From: a bacterium
GTDB lineage: Bacteria > Pseudomonadota > Alphaproteobacteria > Caulobacterales > Hyphomonadaceae
Reading direction: 5' to 3'
Assembly: GCA_016125045.1 (NCBI GenBank)
Contig: WGML01000007.1
Span: forward strand, 186,001 to 250,000
DNA: 64,000 bases
Of the stretch, positions 26,129 to 35,220 are shown piece after piece. How positions within the stretch are numbered: the stretch's first letter is position 1; the number at the start of each line of letters is the position of its first letter. The translations under genes were made by a program, and so were the position numbers. Below the pieces are notes generated by a model. It ran no database searches, had not been told where the DNA came from, and saw only the letters and a program-made list of their open reading frames with translations.

Positions 26129-26821
26129 TCAGCCGGTCTTGGCCTCGAACTGGCAGATATCCCGTACGGCGCACACTTCACAGCGGGGCTTGCGGGCAAT
26201 ACAGACATAGCGGCCATGCAGAATGAGCCAGTGGTGCGCGCCCCTGAGATATCGTGTGGGCGTGACCTTCATCAGTCCCGCCTCCACCTCTTCCGGAGTC
26301 TTTCCGGGAGCAAGGCCCGTGCGGTTCGCCACTCGGAAAACATGCGTGTCGACGGCGATCGTCGCCTCTCCGTACGCTTCGGCGAGGACGACGTTTGCGG
26401 TCTTGCGGCCCACCCCGGGAAGCGCTTCGAGGTCGGCCCTGTCCCGAGGGGGAACGCCGCCGTGAGCCTCCAGAATGATCCTTGAGAGGGCGACGATGTT
26501 CTTCGCCTTGTTGCGCCAAAGTCCGATTGTGCGGATGTGTTGTGCGACGCCCTCTTCCCCCAACGCCGCCATCGCCGCAGGTGTGTCTGCGACCGCAAAC
26601 AAACCTTGCGTAGCTTTGTTCACTCCGACGTCGGTGGCTTGCGCGGACAACGCCACGGCGACGATGAGCGTGAACGGATCCTTGTAGTTCAGCTCCGTCT
26701 TCGGATCGGGGCGATCGAGCGCCAACGCGGCGTAGAAACGTTCGATTTCTGCGGCGGATAGTCGACTTCGCTTTCGGCGAGCGGATGCGCGTGATTTGCT
26801 GGGAGGATGCTGCGTAGCCAT
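26129..26821 (-). CDS. nth: Endonuclease III (DNA glycosylase/AP lyase)
   Basis: Nth removes oxidised pyrimidines and cuts the abasic strand. The 230-residue protein has the helix-hairpin-helix LEALPGVGRKTANVVLAEAYG with the catalytic lysine, VDTHVFRVANRTGLA with the catalytic aspartate, and the [4Fe-4S] ligands C-x6-C-x2-C-x5-C in CIARKPRCEVCAVRDIC. The N-terminal ~20 residues are basic and not conserved. GGAGGG precedes the ATG. It is divergent from the DUF2244 gene, a pairing common in alphaproteobacteria. Confidence 0.97.
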   Translation of the reverse strand: MATQHPPSKSRASARRKRSRLSAAEIERFYAALALDRPDPKTELNYKDPFTLIVAVALSAQATDVGVNKATQGLFAVADTPAAMAALGEEGVAQHIRTIGLWRNKAKNIVALSRIILEAHGGVPPRDRADLEALPGVGRKTANVVLAEAYGEATIAVDTHVFRVANRTGLAPGKTPEEVEAGLMKVTPTRYLRGAHHWLILHGRYVCIARKPRCEVCAVRDICQFEAKTG

Positions 26822-26905
26822 GACGCCCTCCTACCCGCGAAATCGTGCGGGGCAAGTGTGGCCCAAACGATTGCGAAGCGGGTCTCTGCGCCTTAGCTTT
26901 CAATA

Positions 26906-27409
26906 ATGTCGGGGATCACGGTGTATCTTGATGCGGTTCTGGAACCGCCGCGCGCCCTTAGCCCGCGCGGGTTCGCGGTGGTGATGTTGCTGGTTGGCGG
27001 CGTTTCGGCGGTCTGCTCCATCGTTTTCCTTGCGATGCAGGCCTACCCGGTGGCGGGATTCTTCGGGCTCGACGTGCTTCTTGTCTGGCTGATGTTTCGC
27101 GCAAACTTCAGGTCCCAGCGTCTGCGCACCTATATCCGAATCACGGCGGAAACCGTCGAACTCGTTGAAACGGACGCGCAAGGGAGGACGCGGCGCCGAG
27201 CGGAACTCCCGTCATTGTTCACCCGCGTCCGTGTCGCGGAGCGGGGCCAGAGTGTCGGCCCCTTGTGTATTTCAGCGTCGGGCCGTTCCTATGCGTTCGG
27301 ATCATTTCTGACGGGCGCAGAAAGGCGGTCTCTGGTTCGTCGGATCGATGATGCGCTCCGCGCCGCAAAGGCTGAGCGCTCTACGGGAGACACGACAGGT
27401 GTCGATTGA
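26906..27409 (+). CDS. DUF2244-family membrane protein
   Basis: A 167-residue protein with two membrane helices (about 24-45 and 50-67) and a soluble C-terminal part, matching DUF2244. Family function is unknown. The conserved N-terminal block includes LEPPRALSPRGFAVVMLLVG, and the C-terminal half has the polar strand pattern and GSFLTGAERRSLVRRIDDAL seen in the family. It overlaps the following glyoxalase gene by 11 bases and is divergent from nth. Confidence 0.85.
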   Translation: MSGITVYLDAVLEPPRALSPRGFAVVMLLVGGVSAVCSIVFLAMQAYPVAGFFGLDVLLVWLMFRANFRSQRLRTYIRITAETVELVETDAQGRTRRRAELPSLFTRVRVAERGQSVGPLCISASGRSYAFGSFLTGAERRSLVRRIDDALRAAKAERSTGDTTGVD

Positions 27410-27869
27410 GTATCTCCACACCATGGTCCGCGTCGGCGATCTGGACGCTGCGCTACGCTTTTTCTGCGATGGTCTGGGCCTTGAAGAAGTGAGACGAACA
27501 GAAAACCCGTCGGGGCGGTTCACGCTCGTCTTTCTCGCGTCCCCGCAGGATCTGGCGCGGAGCGGGGTTCCAGAATCGGCAAGACACCTCGCGGTTGGAT
27601 TGCCGATGCTTGAGCTCACCTGGAACTGGGACGAGACGGCGTATTCCGGCGGCCGAAACTTTGGCCACATCGCCTATCGTGTGTCGGACATCTACGCCGC
27701 TGTGGAGCGGCTGGCGGCGCTTGGCGTGGTGATCAACCGACCGCCTCGCGACGGTCGAATGGCCTTTGTCCGCTCTCCGGACGGCGTGTCGGTGGAACTA
27801 CTGCAGGCAGGCGCGCCGCTTGAGCCCCGTGAGCCCTGGGCGAGCGCACCAAACATTGGCTCCTGGTGA
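27399..27869 (+). CDS. gloA: Glyoxalase I-like protein (lactoylglutathione lyase family)
   Basis: A 156-residue two-module VOC protein closely following the GloA pattern: YLHTMVRVGDLDAALRFF (first His ligand), LELTWNWDE (Glu ligand), FGHIAYRVSDI (His ligand) and DGVSVELLQ (Glu ligand), so the whole metal site of glyoxalase I is present. It is expected to convert the glutathione hemithioacetal of methylglyoxal to lactoylglutathione; glutathione synthetase is encoded elsewhere in the window. The start is a GTG at 27399, inside the DUF2244 gene; ATG 27423 would remove the first metal ligand. Confidence 0.85.
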   Translation: MSIEYLHTMVRVGDLDAALRFFCDGLGLEEVRRTENPSGRFTLVFLASPQDLARSGVPESARHLAVGLPMLELTWNWDETAYSGGRNFGHIAYRVSDIYAAVERLAALGVVINRPPRDGRMAFVRSPDGVSVELLQAGAPLEPREPWASAPNIGSW

Positions 27870-27894
27870 TCTCGTTGCTCGTCGAATCGAGCTG

Positions 27895-29370
27895 TTAGTC
27901 GATTGAATGCGGCGGCGGCGAAGGAAACGCGCCAAGCTCCTGCTCGATCTGCCGAGCGATTTCCAAGACCGCCTCATCTCCACCCTCGGCACCAATGATC
28001 TGGACTCCGACCGGCAGGCCGTCAGCTCCTAGCGCCACTGGAATGACAACAGCGGGCAGGTGGCAGATGGTTGCGAGCGCGATCCATCCGTGGAAGCTGG
28101 AGTACGGAACAGACTTTCCGTCCACGAGCAGTTTTCGTGTGACGGAATCGCCTTTCTCGATGTGCGGAAACGCCGCCGCCGGCGCCACCGGGGCGAGGAT
28201 CGCCGACCAGTTGGTGAAGAATGACGCCATGGCGCGCTTCAGGCGTTCGCGCTTCTCGTTCGCCTCCAGCCAGTCACGATGGGTTGAGGCGCTGTACAGC
28301 GCCCACTTAGATCTCGAAAACGGCTCCCTCCGGGCGAGCAGTTGGGCGAGCGGCCGCCCGACCTGCATCGCCTTGACGAGGCCGAGCGGCATGTCGGCGG
28401 CGAGAATGGGCAGGAGCAGCCGCAGATAAAGATCGAGCAAGTCCGGCCCCTCTATGCCCGGTCGCACGACCGCGACATGCGCACCGCGCTCAATCGCTCC
28501 AGCGGCGGCCGTCTCCAGCGCGCCTGCGCAGGCGTTCGAGAGCGGGAAGCCCTTCTCCGCCTCCCACAGGCCGATGCGCTTGCCCTTGAGCGATCGCAAT
28601 CGTGGGGCGGGCCGCGGGTCGTTTGCGAGGGTTGCGAAGGCGAGCGCGAGATCGTCGCATGAACGACCCATCGGTCCGGCGACGTTCAGGTCTCGGGGGG
28701 TTACGCTTCCGGGTCGTGGGGGCACGTGCCCGAGGATCGGAATCCGTCCGAAGGACGGCTTCAATGCCGGCACGCCGCAGAAGTGGGCGGGAAATCTGAG
28801 GCTCCCGCCAATATCCGACCCGAGTTCGAGCATCGTCACACCCGCCGCCAGGGCGGACGCCGCACCGCCGGACGACCCGCCTGGGGTGTGATCGAGGTTC
28901 CAGGGATTGCGTGTAAGCCCATGAACCGGGTTCGAGGTCTGGTTGTCGCCGGCCAGATAGGGCGTGTTCGTCTTTCCCCAGATGACGGCGCCCGCGGCGC
29001 GCAAACGCGCCGCGGCTTCAGCGTCGGGAGTATGGACAGGTCTTGCGGCGTATTCGGGCGCGCCGGCGGTGGCGGGCATGCCATAGACGTCGAACGTGTC
29101 TTTCACAGTCATTGGCAGGCCGTGCAGCGGCCCCGCCCACTCGCCGTGCGCCGCGGCCTCGTCAAGCTCCCGCGCCCGAGCCCGTGCAGCTGAGAAGTCG
29201 GTGCGGATCACTGCGTTCAGCGGCGGATTGAGCCGGTCATGCCGCTCGACGAAGAGCTCAAGCAATTCAACCGCACTGATCCGCTTGGATCGCAGCTCGA
29301 CGATCCAGGCGCTGGCGCTTTCGGTCTTCGAGGTGTCGACGGCCCCCCGCCCTCCGCGTCGATCAGGCAT
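27895..29370 (-). CDS. Amidase-signature family amidase
   Basis: A 491-residue amidase-signature enzyme with the Ser-cisSer-Lys triad: TVKDTFDVYGM holds the lysine and HTPGGSSGGAASALAAG plus LGSDIGGSLRFPAHFCG the two serines. A GLPVGVQIIG motif occurs near the end, as usual. Such enzymes hydrolyse amides, from small nitrile-derived amides to aryl amides; the substrate cannot be deduced and GatA identity is unlikely without gatB/gatC. The ATG at 29370 lies eight bases inside dapB, so the gene is in an operon with dapB. Confidence 0.9.
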   Translation of the reverse strand: MPDRRGGRGAVDTSKTESASAWIVELRSKRISAVELLELFVERHDRLNPPLNAVIRTDFSAARARARELDEAAAHGEWAGPLHGLPMTVKDTFDVYGMPATAGAPEYAARPVHTPDAEAAARLRAAGAVIWGKTNTPYLAGDNQTSNPVHGLTRNPWNLDHTPGGSSGGAASALAAGVTMLELGSDIGGSLRFPAHFCGVPALKPSFGRIPILGHVPPRPGSVTPRDLNVAGPMGRSCDDLALAFATLANDPRPAPRLRSLKGKRIGLWEAEKGFPLSNACAGALETAAAGAIERGAHVAVVRPGIEGPDLLDLYLRLLLPILAADMPLGLVKAMQVGRPLAQLLARREPFSRSKWALYSASTHRDWLEANEKRERLKRAMASFFTNWSAILAPVAPAAAFPHIEKGDSVTRKLLVDGKSVPYSSFHGWIALATICHLPAVVIPVALGADGLPVGVQIIGAEGGDEAVLEIARQIEQELGAFPSPPPHSID

Positions 29371-30190
29371 CGTCACCCGTGCGTCCGAGACTAAGCACAT
29401 CACGCATGTCGTATTTTCCGGGCGGTTGCTCGACGGCCCACCTCGCCGCGCGAAGGGCGCCGTCGGCGAAAATCGACCGGTCCAGAGCGCGATGTCCAAT
29501 GGTCAGCATTTCTCGCTCCGAGGTGATACTGGCCTCGTGGTCGCCCACGATTCCACCGGCGCGCTGGACGGCGAAACCGATATCGCCAGCGCGTCTGACT
29601 TCGTTCAACCCCACAACGTGCTCGGCCTTGAGATCGGTCAGCCTCGCCCCTCGCCCGGCTGCGGCGGCCTCCCCAATCATCAGCGCCGTTCCGGAGGGGG
29701 CGTCTCGCTTGCGGCGGTGATGGCGTTCGAGGATTTCGATGTCGAACTCCGGTCCGAGCGTTGCGGCAGCCCGGGTCACGAGGTCGAGCATCAGGGTCAC
29801 TCCGATCGAAAAATTACCTGATTTTACAATAGTGTAACTCGCGGCATAATCGTCGAGTTCCGCCTCTTGCGCTGGGGTCAATCCCGTTGTTCCCACGATC
29901 AAGGCCTGTACTTTCGTTCCTTGCAGCGCGTGAAGGGCGGCGAGGGTGGCGGCTGGCGTGGTGAAATCGATCCATGCGTCGGCTCGGGCGGCGGCCGTCT
30001 CCACCGAGTCCGAGACGGAGACCCCAATCGACTCAAGGCCCGCAAGCGCACCTGCGTCCTTCCCGAGCGCCGGCGAACCTGGGTACTCCGTGGCGCCGAC
30101 GATGAAAATGTCGCCTGCCGACACGGCGGCGGCGGTGAGCGCCCGGCCCATCCTGCCTGCGGCTCCGGCGATAGCGATCTTCAATGACAT
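29363..30190 (-). CDS. dapB: 4-hydroxy-tetrahydrodipicolinate reductase
   Basis: DapB reduces hydroxy-tetrahydrodipicolinate in the lysine/diaminopimelate pathway. The 275-residue protein begins LKIAIAGAAGRMGRAL (NAD(P) loop) and has the substrate/catalytic motif ILERHHRRKRDAPSGTALMIGE with the catalytic His and Lys. The C-terminal part includes AVQRAGGIVGDHEASI. Usual length. The overlapping downstream amidase has no obvious pathway relation. Confidence 0.96.
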   Translation of the reverse strand: MSLKIAIAGAAGRMGRALTAAAVSAGDIFIVGATEYPGSPALGKDAGALAGLESIGVSVSDSVETAAARADAWIDFTTPAATLAALHALQGTKVQALIVGTTGLTPAQEAELDDYAASYTIVKSGNFSIGVTLMLDLVTRAAATLGPEFDIEILERHHRRKRDAPSGTALMIGEAAAAGRGARLTDLKAEHVVGLNEVRRAGDIGFAVQRAGGIVGDHEASITSEREMLTIGHRALDRSIFADGALRAARWAVEQPPGKYDMRDVLSLGRTGDDA

Positions 30191-30326
30191 TCCAAGACAC
30201 TAGCAACCGAATCATGGCGTCCGGCAAGTGCGCAAAGGCGCCCAAGGGCGGCGTGCTCCGGCGGACAAGTACGAATCGGCGATCGATGCGTGCTTGGTCG
30301 ACGTTTCAGTGATGTCCCGATCGAGG

Positions 30327-31046
30327 TCAACGCGACGCGAGCGCTTCGAGTTGAGCGGCGAACAACGCGCGGCAACCGGAATCAGCAAGATCGAGAAGGG
30401 CGGACATCTCTGCTCGAGAAAATGCGCGTTTCTCCCCGGTCGCCTGAACCTCGATCAGTCGGTCGTCCGAACAGAACACGAAGTTCGCGTCGACTTCGGC
30501 GGTTGAGTCTTCAGCGTAATCCAGATCGAGGACAGGCTGCCCCTCCCACACCCCACAGGACACTGCGGCGACCTGGGCGGCGAGCGGGTCCTCGTCGATC
30601 ACTCCTTCCTCTCGGAGATAGCGGCAGGCGAGGGCGAGGGCGACATAGCCGCCCGTGATCGCCGCGGTTCGTGTTCCGCCGTCGGCCTGCAGCACGTCGC
30701 AATCGATCGTGATGGTGTTCTCACCGAGGGCTTGCAGGTTCATCACCGACCGCAGGGAGCGCCCGATGAGCCGCTGGATTTCTTGCGTCCGGCCGGATTG
30801 CTTGCCTTCCGCCGCCTCGCGTCTTCCGCGAGTGTGCGTCGCTCGGGGCAGCATGCCATACTCACCGGTGACCCAGCCCTCGCCGGACCCTTTTCTCCAC
30901 CGCGGTACGTCGCGCGCCCAGCTCGCCGTGCACAGGACGTGGGTGTGGCCGAATTTCGCGAGGCAGGAACCCTCCGCATACCGGGTCGCGCCGATCTCCA
31001 GCGAGATCGCTCGAAGGGAATCGGGCTTGCGTCCGGAAGGTCTCAT
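30327..31046 (-). CDS. rph: Ribonuclease PH
   Basis: RNase PH is a phosphorolytic 3'-5' exoribonuclease trimming tRNA 3' ends. The 239-residue protein starts [19 protein letters not shown] and has [20 protein letters not shown] and [18 protein letters not shown] with phosphate-binding arginines, and [29 protein letters not shown] lies eight bases before the ATG. It is divergent from hrcA, a widespread alphaproteobacterial arrangement. The 136-base gap to dapB contains nothing recognisable. Confidence 0.97.
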   Translation of the reverse strand: MRPSGRKPDSLRAISLEIGATRYAEGSCLAKFGHTHVLCTASWARDVPRWRKGSGEGWVTGEYGMLPRATHTRGRREAAEGKQSGRTQEIQRLIGRSLRSVMNLQALGENTITIDCDVLQADGGTRTAAITGGYVALALACRYLREEGVIDEDPLAAQVAAVSCGVWEGQPVLDLDYAEDSTAEVDANFVFCSDDRLIEVQATGEKRAFSRAEMSALLDLADSGCRALFAAQLEALASR

Positions 31047-31197
31047 TGCGCTTCGCTCCTCGATCACCCGACCGTCGCGGGCGGATTCCAGCCAGGGTCG
31101 CCAAGACGCCCGCGTCTGCCCGACTACGCGCATCAGGTCGCGCCGTCCATGGCGATGGCTTGCGTGCGGCGCTGCGCCCCCATAACTCTCAACCGGT

Positions 31198-32289
31198 ATG
31201 ACGACCAATCCAGGTTCCACATTCGCTGCAATGGACCAGCGCTCTCGGGATATTTTCCGGGAGATCGTGCAGATGTACCTCGACACCGGGGAACCCGTCG
31301 GTTCACGGTCGATCTCCCGGCGGGGTGTCTCGTTGTCGCCCGCGTCGATCCGCAATGTGATGTCCGACCTTTCGGCGCTGGGCTTGCTTGACGCCCCACA
31401 CGCGTCAGCAGGCCGGATTCCGACCCATGCGGGATTGCGGATGTTTGTCGACAGCCTGCTGCAGATCGGCGAGCCGTCAGAGGCGGACAAGCGGGCGATC
31501 GAGAGTCGGCTTGTGGCGAGCCATGGCGGCGAACGACGCATCGACAGCGTGTTGCAGGAGGCGTCCGAAATCCTTTCTGGGCTGGCGGGCGGGGCGGGCC
31601 TTGTGTCGACGCCAACTGACGACACCCCGATCCGTCACGTCGAGTTCGTGCGCATTTCAGCGGAACAGGCGCTGGCGATCCTGGTGGATGAGCGTGGCGA
31701 GGTCGAGAACCGACTTCTGAACCTGCCTCCGGGACTGCCGGTGTCGACGCTGATCGAGGCCGGAAACTTCCTCAGCGCGCACATGCGCGGCAAAACGCTC
31801 ACCGAAGCGATTGAAGCGGTGCGTGAACAGGCTCGCTCCCGCAAGGCGGAGCTCGATGAGGCGGCGCGCAAGCTGGTCGAGCAGGGTCTCGCCCAATGGT
31901 CTGGCGAGGATCCGGGGCGCGGCCGGTCGCTGATCGTGCGTGGGCGGGCGAACCTGCTTGATGATTCCGGCGATCTCGACCGCGTCCGCAGTCTGTTCGG
32001 TGAGCTTGAACGCACCGAGAACCTGTTGCAGGTGCTGGACAACGCTCATGGCGGGGCCGGCGTGCGCCTGTTTATCGGCGCCGAGAACCCGCTGTTTTCA
32101 CTTTCGGGTTCCGCAACCATCGTTTCGCCCTATATGAACGCCCAGCGACGGATCTTCGGCGCATTGGGGGTGATCGGGCCTACGCGACTGAACTACGCCC
32201 GCGTCATCCCGATCGTCGACTATACCGCGCAAGTGGTGGGCCGGCTCATCGGGGATCCAGGACGCCGGGCCCGCGACGGCGCTGACTGA
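31198..32289 (+). CDS. hrcA: Heat-inducible transcription repressor HrcA
   Basis: HrcA represses chaperone genes through the CIRCE element, sensing GroEL availability. The 363-residue protein has the N-terminal winged helix ([45 protein letters not shown]), [14 protein letters not shown], and the C-terminal GAF-like dimer domain ending [25 protein letters not shown]. No CIRCE inverted repeat was found in the leaders of hrcA, grpE or dnaK, so its target is probably groESL outside the window. grpE follows. Confidence 0.96.
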   Translation: MTTNPGSTFAAMDQRSRDIFREIVQMYLDTGEPVGSRSISRRGVSLSPASIRNVMSDLSALGLLDAPHASAGRIPTHAGLRMFVDSLLQIGEPSEADKRAIESRLVASHGGERRIDSVLQEASEILSGLAGGAGLVSTPTDDTPIRHVEFVRISAEQALAILVDERGEVENRLLNLPPGLPVSTLIEAGNFLSAHMRGKTLTEAIEAVREQARSRKAELDEAARKLVEQGLAQWSGEDPGRGRSLIVRGRANLLDDSGDLDRVRSLFGELERTENLLQVLDNAHGGAGVRLFIGAENPLFSLSGSATIVSPYMNAQRRIFGALGVIGPTRLNYARVIPIVDYTAQVVGRLIGDPGRRARDGAD

Positions 32290-32325
32290 TCGCGCGGCCG
32301 GGCGTCGGGCCGGACGGAGCGCGGC

Positions 32326-33003
32326 ATGTCGCGTGCGATGAGTGAACTGAGGAAGAACCGGATGTCGATCGGCGAAACCACGAAACCAACAACTGAAGAC
32401 GGACATGTGACTCCGCATGACGAGGTCGGCGAGCGGGCGGACGAGGTGGTGGAGGGCGGAGCCGCTGAGCACAATCCGTTCATGCCGGACCTCAATGCCG
32501 CGAGGGCGGAAAGCAATCCGCTCGCGGGACGGCTAGCCGAGCTTGAAGCGGAACGCGACCAGCTCAAGGATCAGATACTGCGGGCGCTTGCGGAGACCGA
32601 GAACGTTCGCAAACGGTCCGATCGCCGTATTCAGGAGGAGCGGGTCTATGCGGTGGAGAAATTCGCTCGGGACGTGCTCGCGATATCGGATCAGCTCGGG
32701 CGCGCGCTTGAGGCGTTGCCCGCGGAGAAGCGTTCAGGCTTGCCGCAGGATGTGCTGACGCTTCTCGAGGGCGTGGAACTTACCCAGAATGAGCTCCATG
32801 GCGTCATGTCGCGCCATGGCGTGCGGGCGATCGAGGCGGCGCCGGGGTCGGAGTTCAATCCGGCGCTTCATCAGGCGGTGTCGCAGATACCGTCCGACCA
32901 TCCCGAGGGACGGGTCGCTATGCTGTTCCAGGAGGGCTGGATGATCGGCGACCGGACGCTGCGGGCCGCAATGGTGGCGGTGAGCGGCGGCAAGGCGAAC
33001 TGA
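32326..33003 (+). CDS. grpE: Nucleotide exchange factor GrpE
   Basis: GrpE releases ADP from DnaK. The frame is 225 residues with an acidic, disordered N-terminus, a long helix from about 66 (RLAELEAERDQLKDQILRALAETENVRKR) and the beta domain with GVRAIEAAPGSEFNPALHQAVSQIP and VAMLFQEGWMIGDRTLRAAMVAVS. Two starts are plausible: ATG 32326 with CGGAG upstream, or ATG 32362 with a stronger GAGGA eight bases before it, giving 213 residues. It follows hrcA by 36 bases. Confidence 0.95.
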   Translation: MSRAMSELRKNRMSIGETTKPTTEDGHVTPHDEVGERADEVVEGGAAEHNPFMPDLNAARAESNPLAGRLAELEAERDQLKDQILRALAETENVRKRSDRRIQEERVYAVEKFARDVLAISDQLGRALEALPAEKRSGLPQDVLTLLEGVELTQNELHGVMSRHGVRAIEAAPGSEFNPALHQAVSQIPSDHPEGRVAMLFQEGWMIGDRTLRAAMVAVSGGKAN

Positions 33004-33085
33004 TCCGCCCGGGGCGTGCGCTGCGGCTTGAAGCGCATTGGCGGTCTGGTACTATCCTAGGCTCTCTGCAAAGGAGGGCGGTTCC

Positions 33086-33298
33086 GTGCTCGGCAGGTTC
33101 TTTGTGATGGGGTGTGTGACCGCAAGTATGGCCGCCGCCTCGGGATGCGCGATGGTCGGTGACAGCGTCGCGGAGCTTCTCCTGCGCTCGACGGTGGAAG
33201 CGATCGCGGTCGACTCTGCCGTCGTCGCAGCGTGTCGGAACTCGGCTCCGGCAGGCGGCGAAGTGCAAACTACGGTTTGTCCCCAAGGCGAAAACTGA
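33086..33298 (+). CDS. Small predicted lipoprotein
   Basis: A 70-residue protein beginning at GTG 33086, eight bases after a perfect AAGGAGG ribosome-binding site. The N-terminus LGRFFVMGCVTASMAAASGC looks like a lipoprotein signal with Cys 21 as the lipidated residue. The mature part has about 50 residues and two more cysteines. I do not recognise a family. It lies after grpE and is convergent with the DUF1217 gene. Confidence 0.6.
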   Translation: MLGRFFVMGCVTASMAAASGCAMVGDSVAELLLRSTVEAIAVDSAVVAACRNSAPAGGEVQTTVCPQGEN

Positions 33299-33332
33299 AA
33301 CCGGCGCCGAACGTTCCGAACATTCCGGGCGC

Positions 33333-34142
33333 TCAGGCCGTGAGGCCGCCGGTCCCGCCGTTTAGCGAGATCAGATAGCGCTGCACCAGGCGGTCGACGA
33401 AGGCCGGTTCTGCGAGCTTCGTCACGTCGAGGCGGGTTTCGACCGCCTTCACCTGGGCCTCGATCGACTGCACGGCGATCTGCCGCGGCAGGCCGAGCGC
33501 CGTGGTGACGACTTCCCGACCCAGTGCGCTGCCCAGAACCTTGGTCGTGGTGTCGAGCGAGGCGGCGATGCGCTTGAACAGGATCGCGGAGCCGAGCCCA
33601 GGGAGCTGGGCGTCAAGCTGATCGAGCCGTTTCTCGGCGACATAGTTCGCGGACACCGTTTCGATTGCGGTGCTGGTCTTAAGCGCGCCCACTCCGAACA
33701 GATGCAGATTGTAGGTCTCGAGCGTTGAGCGCCACGCACCGTTTGTGCTGGCGAGCTTGTTGGCGAGCGAATCGGGGTCGAGAATATCGCTGGTGAGCGC
33801 ACGCTTCGACAGGCCGAGATACTGGGACTGTTCGCCCAGTCCGTTGGCGGTCATGAACACCCTGCGGGCGACCGGATCGTTGAGGACGTCGTCGACCGTT
33901 TTTGCGTTTCGCACCACGTCGGCGTAGCGGGCGAGGTCACGCTGGACGACTGGATCCTTGCGGGCGGCGGCGAGCTGACGCGCTTCATTGGCCTCCGCCT
34001 GTTTCAGCGCGACGCCGACATCTCCGGCCGAAAACACCTGTCCGGTCCCGCCGGAGCCGCCGAAAATTGAAAAATCAAACCCCGTCGTCCGTTGCGGGAA
34101 CAGACTGGCGACGAAAGCTGGCGTGATCGAACTGACCGGCAT
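33333..34142 (-). CDS. DUF1217 (flagellar-associated) domain protein
   Basis: A 269-residue, mostly helical protein matching DUF1217: NEARQLAAARKDPVVQRDLARYADVVRNAKTVDDVLNDPVARRVFMTANGLGEQSQYLGLSKRAL and a repeat of the same kind later. DUF1217 proteins occur in rhizobial flagellar gene clusters and are thought to serve flagellar assembly or motility. Here no other flagellar gene is nearby. The start is ATG 34142 with GGGA six bases upstream; ATG 34175 is an alternative. A Gly/Thr-rich stretch follows the first 30 residues. Confidence 0.75.
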   Translation of the reverse strand: MPVSSITPAFVASLFPQRTTGFDFSIFGGSGGTGQVFSAGDVGVALKQAEANEARQLAAARKDPVVQRDLARYADVVRNAKTVDDVLNDPVARRVFMTANGLGEQSQYLGLSKRALTSDILDPDSLANKLASTNGAWRSTLETYNLHLFGVGALKTSTAIETVSANYVAEKRLDQLDAQLPGLGSAILFKRIAASLDTTTKVLGSALGREVVTTALGLPRQIAVQSIEAQVKAVETRLDVTKLAEPAFVDRLVQRYLISLNGGTGGLTA

Positions 34143-34272
34143 GACGGTCCCTGTGCGGAAACTGAGCTTAAACATGCATCAGGCGGTTTAAGGTCGTGTG
34201 AACTCTCGTTCGGCAATTGCGGGCGTCGGATTTGCATGTCGCGCGACGGGCTCCGGCGGAAAGGATGCGCAG

Positions 34273-34512
34273 ATGAAGCTGTTTGGATGGTCGATCGGCC
34301 GACCGGTCGTGGTGGTCCATATCGATCGAGAGGGGCGCCCCCGGGGCGTTTTTCTGAATGGCGAGGCTGACGTTCTCATCATCGATGAGCGAGACCCCGC
34401 GTCACGCGTTCACCAGATGGTCGAGCAGACCTCTCGACGGGATCTTCGTCGCATGATCGGCAAGCACGAGCTCGGCAAACTCGTTGAAGATTCAGCGGGC
34501 GCCGAGGTTTAG
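34273..34512 (+). CDS. Small conserved-looking hypothetical protein
   Basis: A 79-residue reading frame beginning MKLFGWSIGRPVVVVHIDREG, with alternating hydrophobic strand patterns followed by a charged helix (RVHQMVEQTSRRDLRRMIGKHELGKLVE). AAGGA lies upstream of the ATG. No family is recognised; a longer in-frame start at 34198 exists. Codon pattern agrees with neighbours. It is divergent from the DUF1217 gene and convergent with alkB. Confidence 0.5.
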   Translation: MKLFGWSIGRPVVVVHIDREGRPRGVFLNGEADVLIIDERDPASRVHQMVEQTSRRDLRRMIGKHELGKLVEDSAGAEV

Positions 34513-34527
34513 GGAGTTCGAATCCCT
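34511..34527. other. Short hairpin resembling a tRNA T-arm
   Basis: AGGGA and TCCCT enclose GTTCGAA, exactly the stem and loop of a tRNA T-arm, overlapping the stop codon of the 79-residue hypothetical gene. No other tRNA arm or matching 5' acceptor strand is present nearby, so it is not a tRNA gene. It may be a weak transcript-end hairpin, or a tRNA 3'-end remnant. Confidence 0.3.
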
Positions 34528-34545
34528 ATAGGCGCTGAGGCGTTG

Positions 34546-35160
34546 TCAACGCGTCACGCGTCGAAGCGTCAGGTTGATCCGGCCGCCGCCCGACACCAGC
34601 GTCGATGAACCCGATATCACCCGGTCGATCCCGTGGAAGGCTCGGCGCGCTTCGCCCCCGAGCACCACGACATCGCCGGACGACAGGCGAAAGCTCACTG
34701 TGGGGCTGCGGCGCGCGAGTCCGCCAAGCCGGAAGATCGCTGTGTCCCCAAGCGAGACAGACACCACGGGTGCGTCCCTCGCGTCCTCGTCGGCGTCGAC
34801 ATGAAGACCGAGGCGCGAGCCGGGGCCATAGACATTGACGAGGCAGGCTTCCGGCGGCTGCGGCCATCCTGACACGTCGCGCCACAGTTCGAGCAGTGGT
34901 TCGGGAATGCTGGGCCAAGGGTCGCCAGTATCGGGGTGGCGGGGCTGATAGCGATAGCCCTCGATGTCCGAGACCCAACCAAGGACGCCGAAATTGGTCA
35001 TTCGAACCGTCATCGGCGCACCCGAGCGCGGCATCACCGGCTGGTAGACTGGGGCGGCGGGTATCCGGCGCATCACCGCGTCCAGAAGGGCGCTCTGAGC
35101 TGTGCGATCGAGCCGGCCAGGGTAAAGCCTGAACCCGTCCGAGGTGGGTGCTCGCGCCAT
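34546..35160 (-). CDS. alkB: AlkB-type 2-oxoglutarate/Fe(II) DNA repair dioxygenase
   Basis: AlkB removes 1-methyladenine and 3-methylcytosine lesions by oxidative demethylation. The 204-residue protein shows VNVYGPGSRLGLHVDADE with the iron-binding HxD, VVLGGEARRAFHGIDRV with the third iron ligand His, and RINLTLRRV with the two 2-oxoglutarate arginines. FGVLGWVSDIEGYRYQP matches the substrate-lid region. The start at 35160 fits the family length; the frame stays open upstream. It is divergent from dnaK. Confidence 0.93.
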   Translation of the reverse strand: MARAPTSDGFRLYPGRLDRTAQSALLDAVMRRIPAAPVYQPVMPRSGAPMTVRMTNFGVLGWVSDIEGYRYQPRHPDTGDPWPSIPEPLLELWRDVSGWPQPPEACLVNVYGPGSRLGLHVDADEDARDAPVVSVSLGDTAIFRLGGLARRSPTVSFRLSSGDVVVLGGEARRAFHGIDRVISGSSTLVSGGGRINLTLRRVTR

Positions 35161-35220
35161 CGCCTTGCTCCGGGAGCCGGCTTGGTGCACATGCCGGATC
35201 ACGGAAATGCGAGCACAGCT

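Noticed and set aside
27895..29370. GatA subunit of the tRNA amidotransferase
   Set aside because: The amidase signature is shared, but gatB/gatC are absent nearby and the protein lies downstream of dapB; general amidase is safer.
31047..31197. CIRCE element upstream of hrcA
   Set aside because: I read the rph-hrcA gap and the grpE and dnaK leaders for TTAGCACTC-N9-GAGTGCTAA and found no acceptable match.
34440..34545. tRNA gene at the T-arm-like hairpin
   Set aside because: No D-arm, anticodon arm or complementary 5' acceptor strand in the preceding 70-90 bases.
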